DNA of 64,000 bases from NCBI GenBank assembly GCA_958295825.1, contig OY282375.1, forward strand, positions 124,001 to 188,000, given 5' to 3'. The notes under the pieces are model-generated. The model did no database searches. It was not told the origin of the DNA and worked only from the letters and a program-made list of their open reading frames with translations. This document shows positions 8,487 through 16,863 of this stretch, piece after piece. The stretch's first letter is position 1. The number at the start of each line of letters is the position of its first letter. A program made the translations under genes and the position numbers. The stretch comes from an uncultured Candidatus Entotheonella sp. (GTDB taxonomy: Bacteria > Tectomicrobia > Entotheonellia > Entotheonellales > Entotheonellaceae).

Positions 8487-10085
8487 ATGGCGAAAAAACT
8501 GACGATTGACGGCAAGGAAATTACCGCGCGGGACGACGCCACCATTATCCAGGCGGCGCACGAGGCCGGTATCGTCATTCCCCACTATTGCTACCACCCC
8601 AAGCTCAGCGTTGCCGGCAACTGCCGCATGTGCCTGATCGAGCTCGAAGGTCGTCCCAAGCTCGAAATCAGCTGCAATACCCCGGTGGCCGACGACATGG
8701 TCGTGCACACCAACTCGCCAAAAGTCATCGAGGGCCGCCGCGGCGTGCTGGAATTCCTGCTCATCAACCACCCTCTAGACTGTCCCATCTGTGACCAGGC
8801 CGGCGAGTGCGGGTTGCAGGATTACTACATGTCGTACGGCCTGTATCAGAGCCGCTTCCAGGAAGAAAAGGTGCACGGGCGCAAGGTGGTCGATTTCGGC
8901 CCCGACGTCGTTTTCGATTCGGAGCGCTGCATCCTGTGCACCCGTTGCGTGCGCTTCTGCGACGAGGTGACGCACACCAACGAGCTCGGCATTTTCGAGC
9001 GCGGCGACACCGCCCAGATCGCCACGTTTCCCGGTAAGCAATTGGACAACCCTTATGCCGGCAATACCGTGGACATCTGCCCTGTCGGCGCCCTGACGAG
9101 CAAGGACTTCCGATTCAAGATTCGGGTGTGGTTCCTGCAGGAAACGTCGTCGGTATGCCCGGGCTGCGCGCGCGGCTGCAACATCAACGTGCATCACCAC
9201 GACGGTCGGGTGTACCGCCTGAAACCACGCCGCAACGACGCGGTCAACGACACCTGGATGTGCGACGCCGGACGCTTCGGCTACAAGTCACTACACGAAA
9301 ATCGCCTGCTGGAAGCCGCCGCGCGAAACGACGCGGGGGGACTGACACCAGCGACCATGCAAGACGCCTTGGCGCGCGCCGCCGACCTGCTGCGCGATCG
9401 CAATCCGGCCACCATTGCGGTGCTCGCCGCTCCGCAGGGCACCAATGAGGACTGCTATCTGCTGGCCAAGCTGACTGCCGAGATGCTGCCCGGATGCCGG
9501 ATCACCATGATTGCCGGCGAGCCGGGCGATGAGGACGATTTTCTGCTGCGTGCCGACAAGAACCCCAATAGCCGTGGCGCCCAGGACATGGGCCTGCCGG
9601 CGCTCGCTTCCCCGGATGATGTGGCGCAACTGGCCGCCGCTATCGATACCGGCAAAATTGAAATGTTGGTCGCTGTCGACGTCGATCTCAAGGCCATCTT
9701 TGGAACCGAGACCTTCGCGCGCCTGACGGCAAAATTGCAGGCTTTGATCGTACAGGGGTCGGCCATGCGTCCGGGTAGCGAGGCGGCGCAGGTGCTGCTA
9801 CCGTCAGCCGCATACGTCGAACGCCACGGCACCTTCACCAATTTTCAGGGACGGATTCAACGTTTTAACGCCGCCTTTGCACCGCCGGGCGCCTCCCAAC
9901 CGGCGTGGCGCATTTACAGACGGCTTGCCAATCTGCTCGGGGCAGACTGGAATTACCCGAATCACGAAGCAGTTTGGGCAGACATCGCCGACACCGTTCC
10001 CGGTTACGGTATTGACTATGCCGCCATCGGCGATCAGGGTTGCCTTATTTCCAGCGTTGATTCCCCTCCCTCTGGGAGGGGTTAG
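8487..10085 (+). CDS. nuoG: NADH-quinone oxidoreductase subunit G (short form)
   Basis: This 532-residue complex I iron-sulfur subunit carries ligands for a [2Fe-2S] cluster (Cys35, 46, 49, 63), the His-ligated cluster (His95, Cys99, 102, 108), the pair in CILCTRCVRFC (Cys148, 151, 154, 158), Cys198, and an extra N7-type set (Cys224, 227, 231 and Cys259). A reduced molybdopterin-oxidoreductase-like domain follows, ending with the typical YVERHGTFTNFQGRIQR segment. Many NuoG proteins are 680-900 residues, so the C-terminal region is compact. The last residues (SPPSGRG) are encoded by a CCTCCC/GGGAGG palindrome, suggesting the native stop was replaced by repeat sequence. RBS AGGAAGCAACC-ATG. 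Confidence 0.93.
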   Translation: MAKKLTIDGKEITARDDATIIQAAHEAGIVIPHYCYHPKLSVAGNCRMCLIELEGRPKLEISCNTPVADDMVVHTNSPKVIEGRRGVLEFLLINHPLDCPICDQAGECGLQDYYMSYGLYQSRFQEEKVHGRKVVDFGPDVVFDSERCILCTRCVRFCDEVTHTNELGIFERGDTAQIATFPGKQLDNPYAGNTVDICPVGALTSKDFRFKIRVWFLQETSSVCPGCARGCNINVHHHDGRVYRLKPRRNDAVNDTWMCDAGRFGYKSLHENRLLEAAARNDAGGLTPATMQDALARAADLLRDRNPATIAVLAAPQGTNEDCYLLAKLTAEMLPGCRITMIAGEPGDEDDFLLRADKNPNSRGAQDMGLPALASPDDVAQLAAAIDTGKIEMLVAVDVDLKAIFGTETFARLTAKLQALIVQGSAMRPGSEAAQVLLPSAAYVERHGTFTNFQGRIQRFNAAFAPPGASQPAWRIYRRLANLLGADWNYPNHEAVWADIADTVPGYGIDYAAIGDQGCLISSVDSPPSGRG

Positions 10086-10104
10086 GGAAGGGTATTATTA
10101 AACC

Positions 10105-10602
10105 ATGCGTAAGCTCACCTTTTGGCAGCGGCTCTACCTTCCTGAAATTTTGCGCGGCATGCTGGTCACAACGCGCCATTTCTGGATCAACGTGCTGCGG
10201 CAACGCCATACGGTCACACAGCAATACCCGGAAAAACCCACCTACGTGTCGGAGCGCTACCGCGGACGCCACCGCCTGACGCGCAAGGAAGACGGCTCGC
10301 CGCGCTGTACCGCCTGTATGCTGTGCGCCACCTCGTGCCCGGCCTTGTGCATCCACATCGTCGCCGCCGAGCACAGCGATCCGACGGTGGAGAAACACCC
10401 GGCCTCTTTCACCATCGACGAGTTGCGCTGCGTGTTTTGCGGCCTGTGCGTTGAGGCCTGTCCGTGCGACGCGATTCGCATGGATACCGGCATCTTCGCC
10501 TTGGCCGCCGAGAAACGCGAGAACTTCATATACCCGCGCGAGCTGCTACTGGGCGACGCCATGCCCGAAAACATCGCCGAGGGCAAGGCGCCGGCGCCCT
10601 AG
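10105..10602 (+). CDS. nuoI: NADH-quinone oxidoreductase subunit I
   Basis: This 165-residue ferredoxin-like subunit of complex I has two [4Fe-4S] motifs: Cys68-x2-Cys71-x2-Cys74-x3-Cys78-Pro and Cys109-x2-Cys112-x2-Cys115-x3-Cys119-Pro. They hold clusters N6a and N6b, which pass electrons to N2. The N-terminal amphipathic region (LPEILRGMLVTTRHFW) is typical of NuoI. It starts 19 bases after nuoG. This is the last complex I gene of the cluster; nuoB-F and nuoJ-N are not in the window. Confidence 0.95.
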   Translation: MRKLTFWQRLYLPEILRGMLVTTRHFWINVLRQRHTVTQQYPEKPTYVSERYRGRHRLTRKEDGSPRCTACMLCATSCPALCIHIVAAEHSDPTVEKHPASFTIDELRCVFCGLCVEACPCDAIRMDTGIFALAAEKRENFIYPRELLLGDAMPENIAEGKAPAP

Positions 10603-10619
10603 GTCCTGTTGACATTTAG

Positions 10620-10930
10620 GTAAGTGCCAAGCGAGAACTCACCACATGAATCATCGTGGCGTAGCTCACCGCGCTTGAGCTACTCCTTGTCAGCACGACG
10701 ATTGCGTTAGATGGGAACCGCGACAATCGACGTATCGATGATCTGGCCGCCCATCGCTTGGTAGCCCTGGCTTTTCAGGTAAGCGTCGAAGTCCTCGAAC
10801 GAGGCATCCATGAGGCCGACCTGTGACAACTACTCACGATAGAGCCACACGGTTTTGGCGTCGGGCACCTAGTCTTCGAGTGCCAGCCCCAGGAAGCGCA
10901 CGAAGGACAGGCGGTCACGCAGTGGTCTGA
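10620..10930 (-). pseudogene. IS5-family transposase remnant
   Basis: Reading the minus strand downward from about 10925 gives LRDRLSFVRFLGLALED-stop-VPDAKTVWLYRE-stop-LSQVGLMDASFEDFDAYL, then KSQGYQAMGGQIIDTSIVAVP-stop. This matches the N-terminal and first DDE portion of IS5/IS1106-type transposases (RLSF..FLGL, then the AMGGQIIDxxIV catalytic Asp). At least three in-frame stops are present and the C-terminal part is absent. It is an old, inactive fragment, different from the IS427-like copies in this window. Confidence 0.75.
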
Positions 10931-11099
10931 AGGGCCGGCCTCATGCCCCGACCAGCACCGTACCGAGCCATTCAGTAGCAGGAACCGACGCCAGAATGAC
11001 GAAGGCTGTCCGCGAGGCAAGTGCCGCGGCTTCGGGCAGGGATAAGAGTCGCGCTCGCAACCCGGGATTGAGCAACGTCGCAGCGCCGGGAACACCATT

Positions 11100-11960
11100 C
11101 GCCCCTACTATACCGCCCAGGACCAGGAACCCACCGCAAGGCGGCCCTCAATGCCTTGTTGATCTCCACGCTGCCATAGATGCCGCCCGCAGCAATGCAC
11201 ATGGCGGCCAGCGGGTTGCCAAGCCACATGTACGCCGCGCACAGCTGCGCCAGCACCGGCAGGCCGTCGCCCCGTACCTTGTACCTTGGTGGCGAAGGCG
11301 TCGGTCATGATCGCCCCGGTAACCACGCTGCCCGCCGGCAGGTGCACCCACGGCGGCGGCGCGACTACCCCCCTCCACCACACCGAGCCGCTGCTGCGCC
11401 AGGATCGCAACGGCCTCCGCCAAGCCGCTCTCAATGGCGTCGTCAAGGCGTTGCTGCAGGGTCCGTCCTGCGCGTCAAACCGCTCTTTCTGCAACTGGAG
11501 CGCACTCCTGTTCCGATTCCGAGCCGTCTCGACTCGCAGTTTCTCCAGCAATACCCGCAACAACTCTTGTCACCTGCATGTCCGACAAGGTTTTCTCGGT
11601 CGTCACGTCGCCGGGCAGTGCCTCGCCGCCTAGGTCAGCCGCATCCGCTGCCGTCGCAACGGGCTGCCCGGCTTCCGCGCTCCCGGACGGCGCCACCGGC
11701 ACCACCACTTCCACCTGATCGTCCGGCCGCCCACACGTTACGTCAGATGTAACTGGTACCTCCACCCGCTGCCCCTTGATCTCCAACGACAGACCGGCGG
11801 GACCGACGTCATTGGGAATCGCCTCGATACCCTCCGGGAACATCATTGCCAAGGGCACCACGTAAATCTCGATCGGATCGGTCGTCGTCGGTGCCACCCG
11901 CACGCCGGCCGCCCTGCGCGGACTGCCGGGCTCGCATAGCTCCGTATCAGCAACTGATTT
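11100..11960 (-). pseudogene. Possible remnant of a conjugative-transfer TraB/TrbI-like protein
   Basis: On the minus strand several frames give fragments in the right order for one protein: a coiled-coil-like piece (LRVETARNRNRSALQLQKER; then DDAIESGLAEAVAILAQQRL), a HLPAGSVVTGAIMTDAFATK piece reminiscent of the YLPAGS start of the TraB/TrbI beta domain, and a LPVLAQLCAAYMWLGNPLAA piece in another frame. At least three frameshifts separate them. The TraB/TrbI assignment rests on short motifs and is weak. That this is decayed coding sequence is more certain, given the lack of intact frames and the flanking IS and integrase debris. Confidence 0.35.
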
Positions 11961-12004
11961 TGTCGAAATCATCGGATGGACAAGGCAGACGGCGGACGGG
12001 GGAG

Positions 12005-12460
12005 TTGGCATGTCGTAAGAAGGGTAAGGATGACCATCGCTTCTACCAACGACGGTACTGGCTCGTCGCCGACTGGACCAAGGGACGCAGCGACTGCCTG
12101 CAGCCACTGCCCGGCTGGTTCCTCGACCGCCTGTATGCTTACGGTCGGCGGAAAGTTGCGACCGAGCTGTATGACAAGCACCGAAGCGAGCGGCTCAACG
12201 TCCCTGGCGAGTCTCTATTCATCGTGCCGCAGCATACGGCCCGCGGCTTCAATATCAACATCAGAAAAGCCGGCATCGAAAAAACCACGCCGGAAGGGAA
12301 GGTCGTTTCATGCCCTGCGTATCACCTTCTCGACGTTGCTCGACGAGGCCGTAAATCGGGCGGCGGATCTGCTCGGATTGGCGGATTTGTACGCCAATAG
12401 CATGCCAAAGCCTCAAACAATGGTCGTCGGACAAAACACACAACGCGATGAAAAACCAAC
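12005..12460 (+). pseudogene. Tyrosine recombinase (phage-type integrase) C-terminal remnant
   Basis: The plus strand encodes GRSDCLQPLPGWFLDRLYAYG, then ESLFIVPQHTARGFNINIRKA and IEKTTPEGKV, then, after a frameshift near 12305, FHALRITFSTLLDEA. This is the order seen in the catalytic half of tyrosine recombinases: VPRHTARxF, KAGIxKxTPEGKVDFHALR, with the HxLR box present as HALR. The N-terminal half and the terminal catalytic Tyr region are not intact. The fragment ends about 30 bases from the 3' end of tRNA-Pro, the classic position for an island integrase. It therefore marks an old integration event. Confidence 0.65.
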
Positions 12461-12483
12461 AGTCAAGAGTGGAAATGGGAAGG

Positions 12484-12557
12484 TCGGGGCGCCCGGATTT
12501 GAACCGGGGGCCTTCGGCTCCCAAAGCCGACGCGCTACCAGGCTACGCTACGCCCCG
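12484..12557 (-). tRNA. tRNA-Pro (anticodon TGG)
   Basis: The reverse strand folds as a 74-nt tRNA. It has acceptor stem CGGGGCG/CGCCCCG with discriminator A, a D arm containing GCCTGGTAGCGC, an anticodon stem TCGGC/GCCGA with loop TTTGGGA (anticodon TGG, reading CCA and probably other Pro codons), and a T arm with GGTTCAAATCC. CCA is not encoded: the sequence continues CCT. The 3' end faces an integrase remnant, so this tRNA was probably used as an attachment site. Confidence 0.93.
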
Positions 12558-12654
12558 TTTTGTATGTAGAAAGGCGGGTGGAACGGACGAACCGGGAACC
12601 TACCACGCAACCCCCAGCCGTGCAACGGCTTTTTTTCCAGGCGGCTGCCAAATC

Positions 12655-13530
12655 CTAATTTTGCTCCGGCAGATTCCATTTCAGCGATTCCAGAAACGTC
12701 TGCACCAGCGGTCGCGCCAGGGTCGACCGGCGCCCGTACAGGCTGATCGGGATGTTGAACCCCGGCTCGGGGAAGCGGACCAGCGCGTCGGCAGGCACCC
12801 CAAACGCCCGCGCCACCCCCAGCGTTACCAAGCCGTGGCCGAATCCGACCCTCGCCATCTGCGTCACCGCCTGGAATGACTCCATGGTGTTTTCGACATG
12901 AATCTTCACCCCCCACTGGCGCTCGCCGCGGCGTATCTGGCGCTCAATGAAGCGCCAGGTTTCCGACTGCGGCGCGGTGGTCAGCACCCGCAACTCGCCC
13001 GAAGCGGGAAAGGTGAACGGGCGCAGGCGGTTGGGCACGATGACGATGGTTTCATCCACGACGTAGCGGGCTTCGAGGTCCGGGGTGCTCTCACTGCGGC
13101 CAAAGCAGATGCCGACCATGTACTCGCCGGAGCGTACCCGCTCAATGGCGTCGGGGCCGCGGTAGGTGTTGATGCGCAGCCGTATGCCGGGGTTTTCCTG
13201 TCGAACCTTGGCGAGCACCTCGGCGCCCCAAGCGATCAGGATGGCGGCGCCGATGGCGACCGACAACTGGCCGGTGTTGTCCGCCACCTCTTCGCTGAGC
13301 GCCTCGCGCAGCTCGCCTAGCAGCGGCCGGGTGCGCTGCAGGATGTGCAGGGCGTACGGCGTCAACTCCACCCGCCGGCCACTACGTTCCACCAATGGCC
13401 TGCCCAACTGTACCTGCAAATTTGCAATCCGCTTGCTCACCGCCGACTGCGTGATGGACAGCCGCAGGGCGGCCTTCGACATGGTGCCACACTCGGCCAG
13501 TGCCACCAGGGCTTCGAGATTGCCAATCAT
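12655..13530 (-). CDS. LysR-family transcriptional regulator
   Basis: This 291-residue regulator has an N-terminal winged helix-turn-helix (LVALAECGTMSKAALRLSITQSAVSKRIANL, residues about 7-37) and a C-terminal periplasmic-binding-protein-like effector domain (TGQLSVAIG through the end). The start at 13530 (MIGNLEAL) is chosen because it follows GGGAATATAC and places the helix-turn-helix where the family has it. It is divergent from the gene at 13773 across about 240 bases. By the usual LysR arrangement it may control that gene and itself. The effector is unknown. Confidence 0.88.
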   Translation of the reverse strand: MIGNLEALVALAECGTMSKAALRLSITQSAVSKRIANLQVQLGRPLVERSGRRVELTPYALHILQRTRPLLGELREALSEEVADNTGQLSVAIGAAILIAWGAEVLAKVRQENPGIRLRINTYRGPDAIERVRSGEYMVGICFGRSESTPDLEARYVVDETIVIVPNRLRPFTFPASGELRVLTTAPQSETWRFIERQIRRGERQWGVKIHVENTMESFQAVTQMARVGFGHGLVTLGVARAFGVPADALVRFPEPGFNIPISLYGRRSTLARPLVQTFLESLKWNLPEQN

Positions 13531-13772
13531 GTATATTCCCATATGGAATGTATTGTGCAAAAACTATTCGCGCCATTCTAAAGCCAAGATGTGGCATAGT
13601 GAACGCCATTATTCCTCTCCTTGGCCCTCCCTCGTCACGGGGCGAGGAAATCGTTGCTCTCACCCATGGCGAGGGAGGGTTGGAGTGAGGGGAAAATTCC
13701 AACCACGAGACACGACCCAAAGCGCGGGTATTGCCTGACATCCCCGCATCCGTAACCCTGAAGGAGGCTCCC

Positions 13773-15356
13773 ATGGGCAGCACAGCAGTCGCCAACCTGT
13801 ACGAGCGGTTGGAGGAAACCGTTCTTGAACGAGACCAAGTGGGCGCCAGCGAGGCCTATTACGATCTGGTCCGCGCCGAGCGCCCGCTGTCGGAAATCGT
13901 CCGCGAGACCACCCGCATCCACGCCCCCTACACGCACGTGCCGTATCACCAGCGCATCGACGACGGCTTCGTGCGGTTCGTCAACAACGACCACTGCCTG
14001 CTGAGCAGCCGCGCCAGCTTGGCGCTGCCGGATTACCTGCCCGGCGAATTGCGCTATCTGCCCATGGCGCAGACCATCTGGTACGTACCCTCCGGCCTCG
14101 ATCCGTGGAACCAGCTTCTCGGCAAGGCGCCGGGACATTACGGGCGCCGCACCTACAAGCCCGAACCCAATGCCACCGTGCCCAGACCCACCGCGCACTG
14201 GCCAGATCAGGAGCCGCTGCACCTCGACGGCCCGTTCGAAGAGCGCCTCAATCACTGGCTGACGCTGGTGCAATGCGGCGCGGTGATCGAGGCTTACCGC
14301 GTCTTCCTCGGCCTGTTCGAGGAGCCCGGACGCCGCCACGACCTGCTCGGGCACATGGCGTTCGCCGGCCTCATCGACGTGCAGGACCGCATGCTGCTGA
14401 ACCGCTCCTACACCACCGGCCACAAATCGTACCGCGCCCGCGCAACGTTCGAAATCGGCGATGCCGTCGGCTGGGATCAGGCGCACGACGTGCTCTACGC
14501 CGGCGTGCCGGACATGGCGGTGGGGCCGCGTTGGCATTCCGCCTACGAAATGGCCTGCCAGATCGCCTGGACCATGCTGGCGCGCGAGGCGGACCAGCCG
14601 GAATCGTCCCTGTCGCCCAGTCCGAAGCAGCAGCCGGAAGCCTACCTGCTGGCGAATGACAAGCCGCTGACCCCGCAGGAGGCCAACGAACTCGTGCAGG
14701 CGCTGCACGAGGAGGCCGACATGGCCTGGATCGACGTCATCACCGATCTGCTTTTGGCCGGCAAGGACCCAAAGGCCATCGTCGACGTCATCCAGACGGC
14801 CGCCGCCAGGGTCATCCTGCAGGTGCAGCAGAACAGCGATTTCTCCATGCCGCACCACGGCTACGAGTACACCAATACGCTGCGCTGGTTCTACGACAAA
14901 TTCGACCACCCGCACCGCATCAAGCTGCTCTACGTGGCTGGCTCGTTCATCAACCAGTGCGCTCTGTGGGTGAAGCACACGCCCGGCAACGGCTGCGCCG
15001 AAAACGGCGTGCCGAGCGGCTCCGAGCGGCTGCCGGCGGATGCGCTCCTGCAGCGTGTAGATGAGGCGATCATCGCCCAGAGCGGTTCCGAAGGCGCCGC
15101 CTGGGTGCGCGCCTATCTCGCCGGCGGCTACGACCGCAAACCTCTGGTGCGCACGCTGGCCTTGGCCGCCGTGAAGGAAGGCAACGATCCCCATAACCAG
15201 GAGATCGGCCTGTGCATGATGGAGGATTACCTGAAAAGCACGGCGCCGGAACGCGACGTGCTGCTACCGGCCTGCGCGCACATCGTGGCGGGCCACGTGA
15301 AGTACGGCGACCCGCTGGAGCCGTACAACCGTTTCGCCAAGGCGTTTGACCTGTAA
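13773..15356 (+). CDS. Conserved-looking 527-residue protein of unknown function
   Basis: The start MGSTAVANLYERLEE follows AAGGAGGCTCCC. The protein has no signal peptide or obvious membrane span. It is rich in aromatic residues and histidines (HAPYTHVPYHQR; FLGLFEEPGRRHDLLGHMAF; SRASLALPDYLPG; MPHHGYEYTNTLRWFYDKFDHPHR; LPACAHIVAGHVKYGDP). The many conserved-looking His and Glu residues in helical segments suggest an alpha-helical metal- or cofactor-binding protein, loosely recalling questin-oxidase-like proteins, but I do not recognise the family. It is divergent from a LysR regulator and ends in a strong hairpin. Codon use and GC match the surrounding core genes. Confidence 0.72.
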   Translation: MGSTAVANLYERLEETVLERDQVGASEAYYDLVRAERPLSEIVRETTRIHAPYTHVPYHQRIDDGFVRFVNNDHCLLSSRASLALPDYLPGELRYLPMAQTIWYVPSGLDPWNQLLGKAPGHYGRRTYKPEPNATVPRPTAHWPDQEPLHLDGPFEERLNHWLTLVQCGAVIEAYRVFLGLFEEPGRRHDLLGHMAFAGLIDVQDRMLLNRSYTTGHKSYRARATFEIGDAVGWDQAHDVLYAGVPDMAVGPRWHSAYEMACQIAWTMLAREADQPESSLSPSPKQQPEAYLLANDKPLTPQEANELVQALHEEADMAWIDVITDLLLAGKDPKAIVDVIQTAAARVILQVQQNSDFSMPHHGYEYTNTLRWFYDKFDHPHRIKLLYVAGSFINQCALWVKHTPGNGCAENGVPSGSERLPADALLQRVDEAIIAQSGSEGAAWVRAYLAGGYDRKPLVRTLALAAVKEGNDPHNQEIGLCMMEDYLKSTAPERDVLLPACAHIVAGHVKYGDPLEPYNRFAKAFDL

Positions 15357-15381
15357 GGAGGTCTGCGCGGTCCTATTTATT

Positions 15382-15406
15382 GGCGGGGGCATTCCATGCC
15401 CCCGCC
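15382..15406. terminator. Strong hairpin after the 527-residue protein gene
   Basis: A perfect 10-bp stem (GGCGGGGGCA / TGCCCCCGCC) with a 5-base loop begins 25 bases after the stop codon. It lies between convergent genes (this one and rph). No T-tract follows, so it is a probable but not classical terminator. Confidence 0.5.
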
Positions 15407-15420
15407 TCTGCGGTAGGACT

Positions 15421-15453
15421 TGTCGGATTACGCTGGCGCTAATCCGACCTACA
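15421..15453. repeat. REP-like palindrome, copy 2
   Basis: Arms GTCGGATTA and TAATCCGAC flank a short loop in the convergent gap between the 527-residue protein gene and rph. This is the best-preserved inverted repeat of the four copies. Confidence 0.8.
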
Positions 15454-15457
15454 TCGT

Positions 15458-16174
15458 CTATATTCCCAAGGCAGCGCGCTGGGCGGCGACAATCTGTTCG
15501 ATCCCCTGCCGCGCCAATTCCATCAGTTCCAGCAACGTTTCCTGACTGAACGGCGCCCCTTCTGCCGTGCCCTGGATTTCCACCAGGGATCCCTGCCCTG
15601 TCATCACCACGTTCATGTCCACGTCCGACGTTGAATCTTCTTGGTAATTCAGGTCCAGGCACGCCTCGCCGGCGACGATTCCCAGGCTGACTGCGGCCAC
15701 GGCGTCGTGCAGCGGGACGGTCGTCAGCACGCCTTCGTCCTTGAGTTGCTGCAGGGCGGCGTACAGGGCCACGTAGGCGCCGCTGATCGAGGCGGTGCGC
15801 GTGCCGCCGTCGGCCTGGATCACGTCGCAGTCCAGCCACACGGTGCGCTCACCCAATTGCTCGAAATCGACCACGGCGCGCAGCGAGCGTCCGATCAAGC
15901 GTTGAATTTCCAGCGTTCGGCCGCCCTGCCGCCCGCGCGACGCCTCGCGCGGCGTGCGCGTATGGGTAGCGCGCGGCAGCATGGCATACTCAGCGCTCAC
16001 CCAGCCCCGACCGCTATCGCGCCGGAACCGCGGCACCGATTCCTCCACCGACGCGGTGCAGCGCACCTGCGTGTCGCCCATGGCGATCAGTGCCGAGCCC
16101 TCGGCATACTTGGCCACGCCGGGGATAATGCTCAGGGGTCGCAATTCGTCGCAGCCTCGCCCGTCAGGTCGCAT
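15458..16174 (-). CDS. rph: Ribonuclease PH
   Basis: This 238-residue protein matches RNase PH in length and motifs: [13 protein letters not shown] at the start, [13 protein letters not shown], the [24 protein letters not shown] substrate-binding segment, and [23 protein letters not shown] with the phosphate and metal-binding Asp residues. It trims tRNA 3' ends by phosphorolysis and helps in rRNA maturation. The start at 16174 follows AAAGGAACATC. It lies downstream of coaE on the same strand with 58 bases between. Confidence 0.95.
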   Translation of the reverse strand: MRPDGRGCDELRPLSIIPGVAKYAEGSALIAMGDTQVRCTASVEESVPRFRRDSGRGWVSAEYAMLPRATHTRTPREASRGRQGGRTLEIQRLIGRSLRAVVDFEQLGERTVWLDCDVIQADGGTRTASISGAYVALYAALQQLKDEGVLTTVPLHDAVAAVSLGIVAGEACLDLNYQEDSTSDVDMNVVMTGQGSLVEIQGTAEGAPFSQETLLELMELARQGIEQIVAAQRAALGI

Positions 16175-16232
16175 GATGTTCCTTTCTGTTGCGGGTCGCG
16201 TCAATCCAAAATCAGCAATCTCAAATCAGTTG

Positions 16233-16832
16233 TCAGGCCCCCAGTCGCTGCCACGTCGCGGTGATGACGGCCCGCAGGGCGTCGAGGTCGGCGGCATTGT
16301 GGATGACCGTATCGGCGTGGGCGATGCGCTCGTCGTTGGACATCTGGGCGGCGATGCGGACGCGGGCCTGATCCTCGGGCACGCCCCGGTCGTCGCGCAG
16401 CCGGGCGATGGCCACCTCCACCGGCGCGACCACCACCCAGAGTTGGTCCACCAGGGCTTGCCAGCCGGCTTCGAGCAGGACGGCGGCCTCCACCGCCACC
16501 ACACGCGCCGATTTCGTCCGGCGGATGCAGGCGATCTGGCCCTGGATGTAGGCAAAAATTTTGCCGTGCATGACGTGGTTCAGGGTTTGCAGGGCGGCGG
16601 GGTCGGCGAACACTCGCGGCCCGAGCTTGCGGCGGTCAATGGTACGGTCTGCGGCCAGCACCTCCTCGCCGAACGCTTCCACGATCTCGCGCCAGGCGGG
16701 CGTGTCGGGCAAATAGACCTGATGCGCCGCCTTGTCCGCGTCGATGACTTCGGCGCCCAGCTCGCCCAGGATGGCCGAGGCCGAGCTTTTCCCGGCGCCG
16801 ATACCGCCCGTGATGCCGATAACCGTAACCAT
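16233..16832 (-). CDS. coaE: Dephospho-CoA kinase
   Basis: This 199-residue P-loop kinase catalyses the last step of CoA synthesis, phosphorylating the 3'-hydroxyl of dephospho-CoA. The Walker A motif GGIGAGKS is at residues 9-16, followed by the conserved VIDADKAAHQVY segment and the LLEAGWQ region. Length is normal. A GAGGAGGG ribosome binding site precedes the ATG. It is transcribed with rph; the unrelated VWA gene lies 31 bases upstream. Confidence 0.94.
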   Translation of the reverse strand: MVTVIGITGGIGAGKSSASAILGELGAEVIDADKAAHQVYLPDTPAWREIVEAFGEEVLAADRTIDRRKLGPRVFADPAALQTLNHVMHGKIFAYIQGQIACIRRTKSARVVAVEAAVLLEAGWQALVDQLWVVVAPVEVAIARLRDDRGVPEDQARVRIAAQMSNDERIAHADTVIHNAADLDALRAVITATWQRLGA

Positions 16833-16863
16833 ACTCTACTCTCCCTCCTCTCCGTGATGGCCT

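Noticed and set aside
11180-11752. Plus-strand frames of up to 190 codons in the decayed island
   Set aside because: Rich in Pro, Arg and Ser as expected for antisense GC-rich shadows; the minus strand gives the protein-like fragments.
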